A DNA stretch of 64,000 nucleotides, from contig CAVXJD010000002.1 of assembly GCA_963762085.1 (NCBI GenBank), positions 124,001 to 188,000 on the forward strand, given 5' to 3'. A program made the position numbers and the translations under genes. Below the pieces are notes generated by a model. The model was not told the DNA's origin, searched no databases, and saw only the letters and a program-made list of their open reading frames with translations. This document shows positions 1 through 7,225 of this stretch, piece by piece. This stretch comes from DASQGA01 sp963762085. GTDB lineage: Bacteria > Actinomycetota > Thermoleophilia > Gaiellales > Gaiellaceae. How positions within the stretch are numbered: position 1 is the stretch's first letter; each line of letters starts with the position of its first letter.

Positions 1-255
1 GCGAAACACGGCTTCGACCCGGATACCGAGCCCCTCGAGCTCGGCCTTGGCGCGATGGCCCCAATCGTCGTCTCCGAGCACGGTGAAGAGCGTGGCGGCG
101 CCGGTCAGGCGCGCGATCTCCGCGGCCGCGACACTTCCTCCGCCCCCTGCTTCCTCCCATCCGCTCGACGCCTGCAGGATCTCTCCGCGCGCGGGCACGC
201 GGGCGACGCGCAGGAACTGCACCCACTCGACGTGACCGACGACGCCGATCCGCAT
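1..255 (-). CDS. PfkB/ribokinase-family carbohydrate kinase, N-terminal part only
   Basis: Reading the reverse strand from an ATG at 255 gives 85 uninterrupted codons that run off the left edge. The start MRIGVVGHVEW is followed by a Gly-rich GGGGSVAAAEIARL stretch, the N-terminal signature of PfkB sugar kinases (sugar and nucleotide binding lobe), and then VLGDDDWG, also typical of the fold. The family phosphorylates sugars or nucleosides with ATP. The substrate cannot be told because the catalytic GAGD region lies outside the window. The gene is divergent from the sigma factor that begins about 45 bases away, so both promoters must lie in or near that gap. I am sure of the family but not of the substrate. 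Confidence 0.8.
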   Translation of the reverse strand, partial: MRIGVVGHVEWVQFLRVARVPARGEILQASSGWEEAGGGGSVAAAEIARLTGAATLFTVLGDDDWGHRAKAELEGLGIRVEAVFR

Positions 256-297
256 CTCGCCAGTCTCACACCTCACCCCTCCACGCCGTTTCAACAG

Positions 298-765
298 ATG
301 ATGCAGGCTGTGACGATTCCACCCTTTGAGCGGTTCTACGACGACCACCGCGAGGAGGTCTTCGGTTATCTCGTGCGGCTGCTTGGCCGGCAACCGGCCG
401 AGGACGCCTTCCAGGAGACGTTTCTCCGAGCGCTCCGAGCCTACGCCGGGCTCGAGCACGGCCGACACCTCCGTGCCTGGGTCTTCACGATCGCGACGCG
501 AATTGCGATCGACGAGCGGCGGCGCGAGCGGCCGCGTGGCGACCTGCCCGAGCTGACCACGACGGACGAACGTCCGGCCTACGCGGAGCTCGCGGACCTC
601 GCCGGAAGCTTGCCGCCCGCAGAGCGGGCCGCGGTCGTCCTCCGCTACGGCTACGACTTGCCATATGCAGACATCGCGGGCGCGCTCGGATCGAGCGAAG
701 AAGCAGCCCGTCAGGCGGCCTCGAGCGGCGTCCGGCGCCTGCGCCGGAAGGAGGAAACACGATGA
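298..765 (+). CDS. ECF-type RNA polymerase sigma factor
   Basis: A small sigma-70 protein of about 155 residues. Region 2 starts near FERFYDDHREEVFGYLVRLL and includes EDAFQETFLRALRAY, the core-binding and -10 recognition helices. Region 4 contains LPPAERAAVVLRYGYDLPYADIA and ends in a basic helix. This two-domain layout is that of extracytoplasmic-function sigma factors. The open frame extends upstream to 55, but that part has no coding character and lies over the divergent kinase, so I start at the first of two adjacent ATGs (298, 301); GTG at 310 is also possible. No anti-sigma gene is seen. The stop overlaps the next start by ATGA, so it is co-translated with the alkyltransferase gene. 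Confidence 0.85.
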   Translation: MMQAVTIPPFERFYDDHREEVFGYLVRLLGRQPAEDAFQETFLRALRAYAGLEHGRHLRAWVFTIATRIAIDERRRERPRGDLPELTTTDERPAYAELADLAGSLPPAERAAVVLRYGYDLPYADIAGALGSSEEAARQAASSGVRRLRRKEETR

Positions 766-1331
766 CGATTCCAGCTGAGGTCGACCGGCGATTTCGGGAC
801 GCGGCCGCCGCCGCGGGGCTCGTCGACGCGGCCTACGACGTGATCGACTCGCCGATCGGCCCTCTCCTCGTGGGCGCTACCCCTCGTGGTCTCTGCCGGA
901 TCAGCTTCGACGCCGAACAGGAGCCGAACTCCGAGCTCGAGCGGCTCGCTGATCTTTTCGGGCCGAGAGTGCTGCGGGTACCCGGCCGGATCGATGTGGC
1001 GCGGCGCCAGCTCGACGACTACTTCGAGGGCCGGAGGCGAGCCTTCGAACTCGAGGTAGACCTCACGGGCGTGCCGGCGTTTCAGCAGGAGGTGCTGCGC
1101 GAGCTGGCTCTCGTTCCGTATGCGGAGACCTCCACGTACGGCGGGCTAGCGGTGCGGGTCGGGCGGCCGAAGGCAGCCCGCGCTGTCGGGGGTGCCTTGA
1201 ACCGCAACCCGGTGCCCATCGTGCTCCCCTGCCACCGCATCGTGGGAGCATCGGGGAGCCTGGTCGGCTACGCAGGCGGGCTCGACCGAAAGCGCGCGCT
1301 CCTCGACCTGGAAGGCGCCCGAGTCTCCTAG
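762..1331 (+). CDS. ogt: methylated-DNA-[protein]-cysteine S-methyltransferase
   Basis: 189 residues. The C-terminal half carries the active-site motif PCHRI with the acceptor Cys near residue 157, preceded by the DNA-binding helix AARAVGGALNRNP and followed by VGYAGGLDRKRALL. It repairs O6-alkylguanine (and O4-alkylthymine) by moving the alkyl group onto its own Cys in a suicide reaction. The first ~20 residues (MTIPAEVDRRFRDAAAAAGL) are extra relative to classical Ogt and could be a small contact segment. The ATG lies inside the stop region of the sigma gene (ATGA), implying translational coupling and that the sigma factor may drive a small alkylation or oxidative stress response. Family certain, regulation inferred. 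Confidence 0.93.
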   Translation: MTIPAEVDRRFRDAAAAAGLVDAAYDVIDSPIGPLLVGATPRGLCRISFDAEQEPNSELERLADLFGPRVLRVPGRIDVARRQLDDYFEGRRRAFELEVDLTGVPAFQQEVLRELALVPYAETSTYGGLAVRVGRPKAARAVGGALNRNPVPIVLPCHRIVGASGSLVGYAGGLDRKRALLDLEGARVS

Positions 1332-1508
1332 CTCTGGGCGCTCAGGTGCCCGTAGCCTCCTCCCGTTTTCGATCTTAGTCCTGGAAACCGCGCGGGAGCG
1401 CCACGAACGCAACCAAAAGCGCGCTTGAGTGTGCCAAGGTTCGTTGGGGACGAAACGATCGATCGGGGCAGCCGACAGGAGGCGCCGCGCCCCTGGGCCG
1501 CTGCGAGG

Positions 1509-1964
1509 ATGGGTGCCGTGTGGAGGCTTCTTCTCGTCGGCGCCCTGTCGCTCTCGGTCGCGGGCTGCGGCCTAGAGGGGGATTCCAGCCGCGCCACGGT
1601 AGTGCTTCGCGGCGACCGAATTGCCAAGCTCGCGGTTGAGGTGGCAGATACCCCCGCTGAACGAGAGCGAGGACTCATGGGTCGGGCAAGTCTCGCCCGC
1701 GACACCGGCATGGTGTTTCTCTTCGACCGCCCGACGACGATCGCGTTCGTCATGCGAGGGACGGAGATCTCACTTTCGATCGCGTTCTATGACCAGCGGG
1801 GGAGGATCAGTCAGATCCTCGATATGGATCCTTGCCGGGCCGAGCCGTGCCGGCTCTACTCGCCTCGAACTGCCTATATCGGCGCGCTCGAGGTGCCGAA
1901 GGGCACGTTTCGCCGGCTCGGTGTCCAGGAGGGAGATCGGATCGAGATTTCTAGCGAAGGTTGA
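1509..1964 (+). CDS. DUF192-family lipoprotein
   Basis: About 151 residues from ATG 1509. It opens with a signal sequence ending in the lipobox LSVAGC, so it is probably exported and lipid-anchored. The rest matches DUF192: ADTPAERERGLMGR, MVFLFDRPTTIAFVMRGT and IEVPKG-type segments (here LEVPKGTFRRLGVQEGD). The family forms a small beta-rich domain of unknown biochemical role, often exported. An in-frame GTG/ATG further upstream (1425) would bury the signal peptide, so I prefer 1509. A ~180-base gap with no feature separates it from ogt. Function unknown. Confidence 0.8.
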   Translation: MGAVWRLLLVGALSLSVAGCGLEGDSSRATVVLRGDRIAKLAVEVADTPAERERGLMGRASLARDTGMVFLFDRPTTIAFVMRGTEISLSIAFYDQRGRISQILDMDPCRAEPCRLYSPRTAYIGALEVPKGTFRRLGVQEGDRIEISSEG

Positions 1965-2041
1965 GCACGGCTGTCAGCAAAGCTTCTAGCCTTGACGCAC
2001 TCGTCAGCGGCCTAAGCCGATTTTTCGACCAGGAGGCACGG

Positions 2042-2452
2042 ATGTCCGACAACGTGAAGAGCGCCCATATCGACGACATTCCGCCGCTCGAGGAGGCCGC
2101 AGGCACCGATCCGGAGTGGAAGCCCGTGCGGATCCACTTCGGCATCGAGAGCTTCGGCGTCAACGCCTGGGTGGCTCGAGTTGATGGAGAACCGATCATC
2201 GAGCGCCACAGTGAAAGCGAGGAGAGCGGCACGCAGCATGAGGAGCTGTACCTCGTGACGCGCGGCCATGCCACCTTCCAGGTCGAGGATGAGACGATCG
2301 AAGCGCCGGCCGGAACGTTCGTGTACGTGCGCGACCCGGATGCCGTCAGGGAGGCGATCGGTCGCTCGCAGGGAACCACGGTGCTCGCTCTCGGCGCAGC
2401 ACGGGGCGAAGCGTTCACTCCCTCGGAGTGGGAGCTAAAGCACGTTCCGTGA
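2042..2452 (+). CDS. cupin-domain protein
   Basis: 136 residues. A clean AGGAGG sits just ahead of ATG 2042, which decides the start against a longer frame from 1961. The core has EELYLVTRGHATFQVEDE and APAGTFVYVRDP, the two halves of a small single-domain cupin (metal-binding beta barrel). The usual HxH motif is weak: the expected His pair region reads TQHEELY, leaving perhaps one or two metal ligands. Cupins bind small ligands or catalyse oxidation or isomerisation, and the substrate cannot be read here. Its stop overlaps the GTG of the next gene (GTGA), so the two are co-translated. Confidence 0.78.
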   Translation: MSDNVKSAHIDDIPPLEEAAGTDPEWKPVRIHFGIESFGVNAWVARVDGEPIIERHSESEESGTQHEELYLVTRGHATFQVEDETIEAPAGTFVYVRDPDAVREAIGRSQGTTVLALGAARGEAFTPSEWELKHVP

Positions 2453-3402
2453 CGACGGCGGAACTCCAACTCGTTGGAGCGGGCGGCGAGCCGGTCGACC
2501 TCTGGAGGACGCTCCAGTCGCATGGGCTTGTCGAGTTGCCGCCGATGCAGATCGACCCGGAGAAACGTCGTCTCGAGCTCACGCTCCGGGTCGAGGGGCT
2601 CGGCCCGCGCCTGGTCAGCGTGGCCCCGGGGCGGAATGGCTTCGCGCGCGTAGAGACGATCAAGGCCGGAAGGCTCTCCGCCGCGGCGAGCTCGCGCCTC
2701 CTCGCGGCCGTCGGCCACATCCTGCGCCTTGACGAGGATCTCTCGCCCTTCTACGAGCAGGCGCTCTCTGACGCTGATCTCGCCTGGGCCGCAAACGGCG
2801 CCGGCCGCATGATTCGAAGCCAGACCGTGTTCGAGGAGGTTGTGAAAACGATCTGCACGACGAACTGCGCCTGGTCTGCGACTGAGCGGATGGTCGGTGC
2901 CCTCGTGGAGCACCTGGGAGAAGTGGCCCCCGGAGCATCGGCCACCGGACCGTTTGGCCGTGCGTTTCCGACACCCGCGGCGATGGCCGAGGCTGACGAG
3001 TCCTTCTACCGCGGCACGGTCCGAGCCGGGTACCGGGGCCCCTACCTACGAACGCTCGCGGCGTCGGTCGCAGACGGCTCGGTCGATCTGGAGGAACTCG
3101 GGCGTGCAACCCGGGAAGAGCTTTCCGACGACGAAATCGAGGCCCGACTACTCGCGCTTCCCGGCGTTGGCCCCTACGCGGCCGCACACATCATGATGAT
3201 GCTCGGGCGCTATTCGAGGCTGATCCTCGATTCCTGGACAAGACCGAAGTACGCGGCCGTCACCGGCGGGCGGCCGAAGAAGGACACGACGATTATCCGC
3301 CGCTTCCGCCGCTACGGGGCCTACGCTGGCTTGGCGTTCTGGCTCGTGCTGACGCGCGACTGGGTAGAAGACGACGAGGTCGGTCCGCCGCTCCCAGCGT
3401 AG
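2449..3402 (+). CDS. HhH-GPD base-excision DNA glycosylase (AlkA/OGG-like)
   Basis: 317 residues from GTG 2449, overlapping the cupin stop. The C-terminal half carries the helix-hairpin-helix LLALPGVGPYAAAHIMMML followed by LILDSWTR, whose Asp is the catalytic residue of HhH-GPD glycosylases. The N-terminal ~80 residues look like the beta-rich AlkA/OGG1 lead-in domain. No Cys4 cluster for a [4Fe-4S] centre follows, which argues against Nth/MutY. Family members excise alkylated or oxidised bases to start base-excision repair; the base specificity is not visible. With ogt 1.1 kb upstream, it adds to a repair-rich neighbourhood. Confidence 0.85.
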   Translation: MTTAELQLVGAGGEPVDLWRTLQSHGLVELPPMQIDPEKRRLELTLRVEGLGPRLVSVAPGRNGFARVETIKAGRLSAAASSRLLAAVGHILRLDEDLSPFYEQALSDADLAWAANGAGRMIRSQTVFEEVVKTICTTNCAWSATERMVGALVEHLGEVAPGASATGPFGRAFPTPAAMAEADESFYRGTVRAGYRGPYLRTLAASVADGSVDLEELGRATREELSDDEIEARLLALPGVGPYAAAHIMMMLGRYSRLILDSWTRPKYAAVTGGRPKKDTTIIRRFRRYGAYAGLAFWLVLTRDWVEDDEVGPPLPA

Positions 3403-3527
3403 ACCTCCCCGCAATCACCCTCACAACAGCCGAGCTTGAAACGGCAGGCCACGCACTGCCAGGTCTGGTGACGCCACTCCATGCTGGCACTACACCTAGG
3501 ACAACGCTCCGAAAGTGCCGTCGACAC
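3321..3527 (-). CDS. small zinc-ribbon protein
   Basis: 68 residues. The first 40 hold CPRCSASMEWRHQTW, QCVACRF and a trailing CCEGDCG, a compact pattern of Cys pairs that would bind one zinc. The C-terminal tail is Ser-rich, low complexity, and overlaps the 3' end of the convergent glycosylase gene by about 80 bases, so the true stop may be as given but the tail is unlikely to be functional. Judged by motif alone it is a real microprotein; function unknown. It could also be a chance frame, though Cys spacing this regular is uncommon by chance. Confidence 0.5.
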   Translation of the reverse strand: MSTALSERCPRCSASMEWRHQTWQCVACRFKLGCCEGDCGEVYAGSGGPTSSSSTQSRVSTSQNAKPA

Positions 3528-3574
3528 GCGACCAGGCTAGAGGTCGGCTAGGTCGGCGTCGTCGGAGACGCAGT

Positions 3575-3611
3575 GAGCCGCCGGTCGCACTCCGAAACGA
3601 CACGGCGGCTC
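3575..3611. terminator. 8-bp perfect hairpin between convergent/tail genes
   Basis: GAGCCGCC at 3575-3582 pairs perfectly with GGCGGCTC at 3604-3611 across a 21-base loop, in the gap after the glycosylase gene and after the stop of the minus-strand helical protein. There is no T run, so intrinsic termination is only a possibility. Confidence 0.3.
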
Positions 3612-3630
3612 AAATGACGTTCGGGCGGGA

Positions 3631-4125
3631 CTAGGCCGGCGCCTGCGGATCCTCCTCCGCGGCCAGCTCCAACGATCCCTTCAGTGCCTTGTCGAGGTGC
3701 TCCTGCTGAAGCGGAAGCGCCCAGTCGATGACCTCCTGAAGCTGGGCGTGGCGAGCCTTCTCGTTCAGCTTGCCGACGACCGACCAGTGGCCCATCTCTC
3801 CGGCCTCTGCCATCGTCAGGAACTCGAAGCCGTCGAGAGCGTCGGCATCCTCGCCGAGATAGGTCCGCATCATCTCGGTCACTTCCTGCTTGGTCTCTCG
3901 AGCCTTCTCGAGGATCGCGGTCTTCTTGCCGTCGAAGGAGTCGGCCACCTCGGTGCAGCGCTCCTCGATCTTGGTCGCATCCTCGTTGACCTTCTTGAGC
4001 TCGGCCTCGAGCTGCTTGTCGTCATCCTCCAGCAGGTTCATGACTTTCTCGGTCGCTCCCTGAGCTGCCATCGCGAGCCCCAGAACCTCGCCGAGCTTGC
4101 TCTCCAGTGTCGTCAGCTCTGCCAT
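3631..4125 (-). CDS. all-helical, ferritin-like protein of unknown function
   Basis: 164 residues from ATG 4125 (a GGGG-rich ribosome site lies just upstream; the longer frame to 4230 has no coding character). The sequence is entirely amphipathic helix: a heptad-rich LEDDDKQLEAELKKVNEDATKIEE segment near residues 28-50, then EFLTMAEAGEMGHWSVV and ALPLQQEHLDKAL. The spaced E..EMGH and QEHL pairs resemble the E/H ligands of ferritin-like four-helix bundles, but a diiron site cannot be proven. No membrane segment or signal. Cytosolic stress-type helical bundle is the best guess. Confidence 0.65.
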   Translation of the reverse strand: MAELTTLESKLGEVLGLAMAAQGATEKVMNLLEDDDKQLEAELKKVNEDATKIEERCTEVADSFDGKKTAILEKARETKQEVTEMMRTYLGEDADALDGFEFLTMAEAGEMGHWSVVGKLNEKARHAQLQEVIDWALPLQQEHLDKALKGSLELAAEEDPQAPA

Positions 4126-4195
4126 GTGTCCCCCTTGTCGTCTCGGTAGCCCGCTGACTCTTCCCCACCGGACATCCGATAAACGTGGTGGCCCT

Positions 4196-4345
4196 TCAGG
4201 CGCTGGGAGCCACGAGCCGGTAGCCGACACCCCACACGTTCAGCACGTATGCGAGCTCGCCGCCCCGGTTCAACTTGCGCCGGAGACGGCTCGCGTGCGA
4301 GTCCAACGTCCGCGTCGCCCGAGTGGGAGAGTACCCCAGGGTTCC
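4196..4345 (-). pseudogene. C-terminal fragment of an OmpR-type response regulator
   Basis: Read on the reverse strand this gives TRTLDSHASRLRRKLN and then NVWGVGYRLVAPSA before a stop, the end of a winged-helix output domain. Bases 4215-4315 are identical over 101 bases to 5854-5954 in the intact regulator gene; on either side the copies differ (the tail is APSA here, AAR there, and the WGFRSLG segment is replaced by LGYSP). There is no start or receiver domain attached. It is a remnant of a second paralogue, or a duplicated piece homogenised by gene conversion. Confidence 0.75.
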
Positions 4346-4661
4346 CGGACGGCGGCGAGAGCCTAGCGGGGCGGGGACAGCGCGGCGCGCGGACGGGGGT
4401 GAGAGGCAGTGCGCAGAGAATGCATCCGACCGCAGACTGCATAAAGCAAGTTGTTTGCAGTCAGGCAGTCGGCCGAAGCTGGAAGGGGTGCGAGCCCCTG
4501 GGTGGGGAGGGTCGGGGCTAACGTGCCGTATCTCGGGATTTTGTGGAAGCTCTGGCCGGCTTTCGTATCCTTGGAGAGAAAAGTGAACTGCGAAGGGGTC
4601 GCTGCTCGGGGTACCTAAAAAACACCTCTCGGCGCAACATTACGTTGCGCGTCGACGCAAG
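4346..4661. other. stretch without a recognisable gene
   Basis: About 315 bases between two response-regulator fragments. Frames are open by chance but show no family resemblance. Base composition is less extreme (runs such as GCATAAAGCAAG near 4440) than the coding neighbours. I see no RNA gene, repeat or promoter I can defend. Confidence 0.4.
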
Positions 4662-4765
4662 GGCCGCGTCTGGAACCGCGACGTCCGGTCATCATGGTGA
4701 GCTCGCGCAGCGAACCCGTCGACCGGGTCCGCGGCTTCGCACGTGGCTGCGACGACTACGTCCCG
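4662..4765 (+). pseudogene. receiver-domain fragment of the same response regulator, inverted
   Basis: On the plus strand this reads GRVWNRDV, then after a one-base loss VIMVSSRSEPVDRVRGFARG and CDDYVP. It matches the middle of the receiver domain of the intact gene at 5838-6539, which lies on the opposite strand, at about 90% of bases by eye. The missing C (GTCC against GTCCCC region) breaks the frame. It is in inverse orientation to both the intact gene and the 4196-4345 fragment, so an inversion or separate insertion is implied. Confidence 0.75.
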
Positions 4766-4887
4766 TTGCGGTTGGAGTCATTGTTCGGGCCGATTCTTGT
4801 CACGCGCACGGCTCCGCGTCTAGCACGACACTGCGTTGCGACACGTGGGCTACGCCGAACCGGACGTGCCCGAAGCGCCCACCCGGG

Positions 4888-5273
4888 CTAGGACGAGATC
4901 AGCCGGCGTGCGTTGCGCCGACGGGGGTCGTGCGATGCCGCTTGCTCTCGGAAGGCGCTCCTCTCAACTACCACGAAGCGCCCGTTTCCCTGAACGGTGG
5001 TCGCTTCGACCTCTCCATCCTGATGACCGGGAACCAAGACGAAGCGATGCGGCGATGCGCGCACTGCCTCGTATTCCTCCAGGTCGAGCCGGATCGTCTC
5101 GATACACGCCTCGTCTCCACATTCGCAGAGGAACTCCCCCTCTCACGCGCCCCGAGCAGAGGCGCGACCACCTCACGCACACGTTCATTGACTTCTCGAA
5201 AGAGGATCTGGTTGCGGCGCTGCTGCGCTTCGAGTCGAAATCCAACGTTGCCCGGACGTTTGCTCGCACCGGT
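4888..5273 (-). pseudogene. frameshifted Cys-motif protein (FLCECG...C type)
   Basis: Two reverse-strand frames join into one plausible protein: QQRRNQILFREVNERV, then REVVAPLLGARE, then after two extra bases (about 5140-5142) GEFLCECGDEACIETIRLDL, EEYEAVRASPHRFVLVPGHQ and NGRFVVVERS, ending at 4888. The CxCxxxxC trio with the EEYEAVR..P helix is the look of a small actinobacterial protein family of unknown function, about 120-140 residues long. No start codon exists in the upstream part of the frame before a stop at 5274, so the 5' end is also lost. Broken gene or a sequencing error; the family idea is from memory. Confidence 0.6.
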
Positions 5274-5302
5274 CTACCTGCTAGCGTGTGAACTCAAGAC
5301 GG

Positions 5303-5372
5303 ACGACAAGAAAGTCACGACAAGAAAGTCACGACAAGAAAGTGACGACACGAAAGGTACGACAAATATGTC
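5303..5372. repeat. five head-to-tail 14-bp repeats
   Basis: Units start at 5303, 5317, 5331, 5345 and 5359. The first two are identical (ACGACAAGAAAGTC), the third differs by one base, the fourth and fifth drift (ACGACACGAAAGGT, ACGACAAATATGTC). The array ends right at the start codons (5368/5377) of the frameshifted winged-helix regulator. It might be operator sites for that regulator, or simple slippage DNA. Confidence 0.85.
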
Positions 5373-5376
5373 CCCT

Positions 5377-5773
5377 ATGTCAAGTGGCCGGGACGAGAAG
5401 CAATGGCGCTTCGTGACAAGCCACACACAACGTGCTTCTCTGTATCGCCCGTAACCCAGAGATCAGGATTCGCGACGTTGCCGATTTGGTCGGGATCACC
5501 GAGCGGGCGGCGCAACGAATAATCGCCGACCTGGTCGAGGCGGGGTACGTGGAACGGAAGCGCGTCGGCAGGCGCAATCACTACCTCGTCAAGACTGACC
5601 TCAGGATGCGGCACCCGTTGCAGCAGACCCACGAAATCGGAGAGTTGCTCGATCTCCTGCTCGCCCCGACCGAATCCGCCGAGGGTCCGGACGACTCTGA
5701 GTTGAGGAAGCGACGCGCTCAGAGAGCCGACGCCGCCTCGAAAGCCGAACCGTCAAGCGATGCGACGAGCTAG
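5377..5773 (+). pseudogene. winged-helix (MarR/ArsR-like) transcriptional regulator, frameshifted
   Basis: The frame from ATG 5377 (or 5368) reads SSGRDEKQWRFVTSHTQ and then shifts; removing the extra C at 5431 continues into VLLCIARNPEIRIRDVADLV, GITERAAQRIIADLVEAGYV and ERKRVGRRNHY, a textbook winged helix with wing, followed by LRMRHPLQQTHEIGELLDLL. The second frame alone can start at GTG 5432 (113 residues), but that removes the first helix. It would bind DNA as a dimer. The array of 14-bp repeats lies directly upstream. Frameshift either real, consistent with the decaying surroundings, or a sequence error. Confidence 0.65.
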
Positions 5774-5837
5774 CGAGTTGAGCGTTCTTCACCCTCGCGC
5801 CGTAGCTTCCGGCTTCGAGCCCAGAGTTCTGCCGTTG

Positions 5838-6539
5838 TTAGCGCGCTGCGACCAGCCGGTAGCCGACACCCCACACGTTCAGCACGTATGCGAGCTCGCC
5901 GCCCCGGTTCAACTTGCGCCGGAGACGGCTCGCGTGCGAGTCCAACGTCCGCGTTCGCCCGAGTGACCTGAAGCCCCAGACGTCCCGAAGGAGCTCTTCC
6001 TTTCCGAACACGCGCTCCGGGTCCTCGGCCAGCGCGACGAGAAGGTCGTACTCCTTGGCGGAGAGCGACGCGGCCTCGCCCTCGACCCGGACGGTGCGCG
6101 AGGCCAGATCGATGGTCAGGCCACGGACCTCGAGCAGCGCCCGCCGGGGGCCCGCCGCGCGCCTGAGCACCGCACGGATTCGGGCCAGAAGCTCCTCGTA
6201 GACGAATGGCATCGGGACGTAGTCGTCGCAGCCGCGCGCGAAGCCGCGAACGCGGTCGACCGGCTCGCTGCGCGCACTCACCATGATGACGGGGACGTCG
6301 CGGTTCCAGACTCGGCCGGGCTCCCCTTCGCGGAGCCGGCTGCAGAGCTCGAAGCCCGAACCGTCGGGAAGGACTGCATCGAGAAGCACGAGGTCCGGCC
6401 GAGCCTCCTCGACCAGCTCGAGAGCCTGGCGAGCCCGCTCCGTGGAGAGAACTTCATATCCGTCGTCTGTGAGCTGTTGCTCGAGGAACGCCCTGACCGG
6501 AGCTTCCCGCTCCACGACCAACACTGCTTCGCCTGCCAT
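5838..6539 (-). CDS. OmpR-family response regulator with atypical receiver
   Basis: 233 residues from ATG 6539. Residues 1-120 are a receiver: phospho-acceptor Asp about 54 in LLDAVLPDGSG, Ser in IMVSARSE. The usual acidic pair is ER in VVEREAP, and the invariant Lys of the KPF motif is Met (DDYVPMPF), so phosphorylation signalling may be altered or lost. Residues ~135-233 are a trans_reg_C winged helix (LSAKEYDLLVALAEDPE, RTLDSHASRLRRKL, VWGVGYRLV). No kinase gene adjoins. Two fragments of this gene or a close paralogue lie 1-1.6 kb to the left. Divergent from the 6668 gene. Confidence 0.9.
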   Translation of the reverse strand: MAGEAVLVVEREAPVRAFLEQQLTDDGYEVLSTERARQALELVEEARPDLVLLDAVLPDGSGFELCSRLREGEPGRVWNRDVPVIMVSARSEPVDRVRGFARGCDDYVPMPFVYEELLARIRAVLRRAAGPRRALLEVRGLTIDLASRTVRVEGEAASLSAKEYDLLVALAEDPERVFGKEELLRDVWGFRSLGRTRTLDSHASRLRRKLNRGGELAYVLNVWGVGYRLVAAR

Positions 6540-6667
6540 GAGGCGACCGTACAACCGCCCGCACGCCTCGACCAGATGTCCTTTCGCGCGACTCTGTCAC
6601 AAGCGTTCCAGAGAACTTCTCGACACAGGCCTGGCTCGGACACGGCCGCCACGCCTATTCTTTCCTC

Positions 6668-7045
6668 GTGCGCTTTGCGTTCAGCTGGCTCTCGAACGTC
6701 GTCGCAATCTGGGTGGCCGCCCTGGTCTTTGACGGAATCACCTACGGAGACCGGTTCTGGGTCCTTCTCCTGGCCGGGCTCGTCTTCGGAATCGTCAACC
6801 TCATCGTCAGGCCGATCGTGGTGCTGCTCGCGCTTCCCGCGGTGATCCTCACCCTCGGGATTGCCCTGCTCTTCGTGAATGCGCTCATGCTCTACCTCAC
6901 GGATCTGATCGTCCCTGACTTCGAGGTCGGGGGCTTCTGGACCGCCGTGGGAGGCGCGCTCATCGTCTGGCTAGTGAACCTCGCAATTCACGGCGTGCTC
7001 AAGCCCGCCGAGGATCAGACGGTGGCGCGCGCATGGCGCTGGTAA
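6668..7045 (+). CDS. phage-holin-4-superfamily small membrane protein
   Basis: 125 residues from GTG 6668, with four hydrophobic segments (about 7-22, 32-55, 58-80 and 92-112). The GIVNLIVRPIVVLLALP and TLGIALLFVNALMLYLTD segments are the hallmark of the Phage_holin_4_2/YvlD-type family, widespread in chromosomes and not tied to phage. Role in the membrane unknown; some relatives are stress-linked. It ends in Trp-Arg-Trp. It stands alone, divergent from the response regulator. Confidence 0.85.
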   Translation: MRFAFSWLSNVVAIWVAALVFDGITYGDRFWVLLLAGLVFGIVNLIVRPIVVLLALPAVILTLGIALLFVNALMLYLTDLIVPDFEVGGFWTAVGGALIVWLVNLAIHGVLKPAEDQTVARAWRW

Positions 7046-7048
7046 GGC

Positions 7049-7168
7049 TTAAAGGCCGCGGGCGAGGCGCTCGACACGGCCGCGCGCCTCGGAGTAATCG
7101 ATGCGGCCCCGTGCCCACGCCCGGCGGATGGTTCGGTAACGCCACCGACGGAGAAGATTCGCAATCAT
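7049..7168 (-). CDS. possible 39-residue basic microprotein
   Basis: A short reverse frame, ATG 7168, rich in Arg with alternating hydrophobics (NLLRRWRYRTIRRAWARG, then IDYSEARGRVERLARGL). The IDYSEARGRVERL end resembles the SHOCT-type motif (G.I...E....K..LL) found at the C-terminus of small actinobacterial proteins. It fits neatly between two genes, 3 bases past the holin-like stop. No ribosome site stands out; it may not be expressed. Confidence 0.35.
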   Translation of the reverse strand: MIANLLRRWRYRTIRRAWARGRIDYSEARGRVERLARGL

Positions 7169-7225
7169 GCAGCCTGATACGCCGCCCGGGAACGGATCCC
7201 TGCTCGACATGATCACACCACTGAG

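Noticed and set aside
5303..5372. Possible CRISPR array
   Set aside because: Repeats are 14 bp head-to-tail without spacers and no cas gene is near; it is a simple tandem repeat.
4543..5454. 303-codon plus-strand frame through the decaying patch
   Set aside because: Translation is Arg/Ser/Thr-rich without domain; it passes over an opposite-strand pseudogene and a tandem repeat. Only its last ~25 codons are the start of the frameshifted winged-helix gene.
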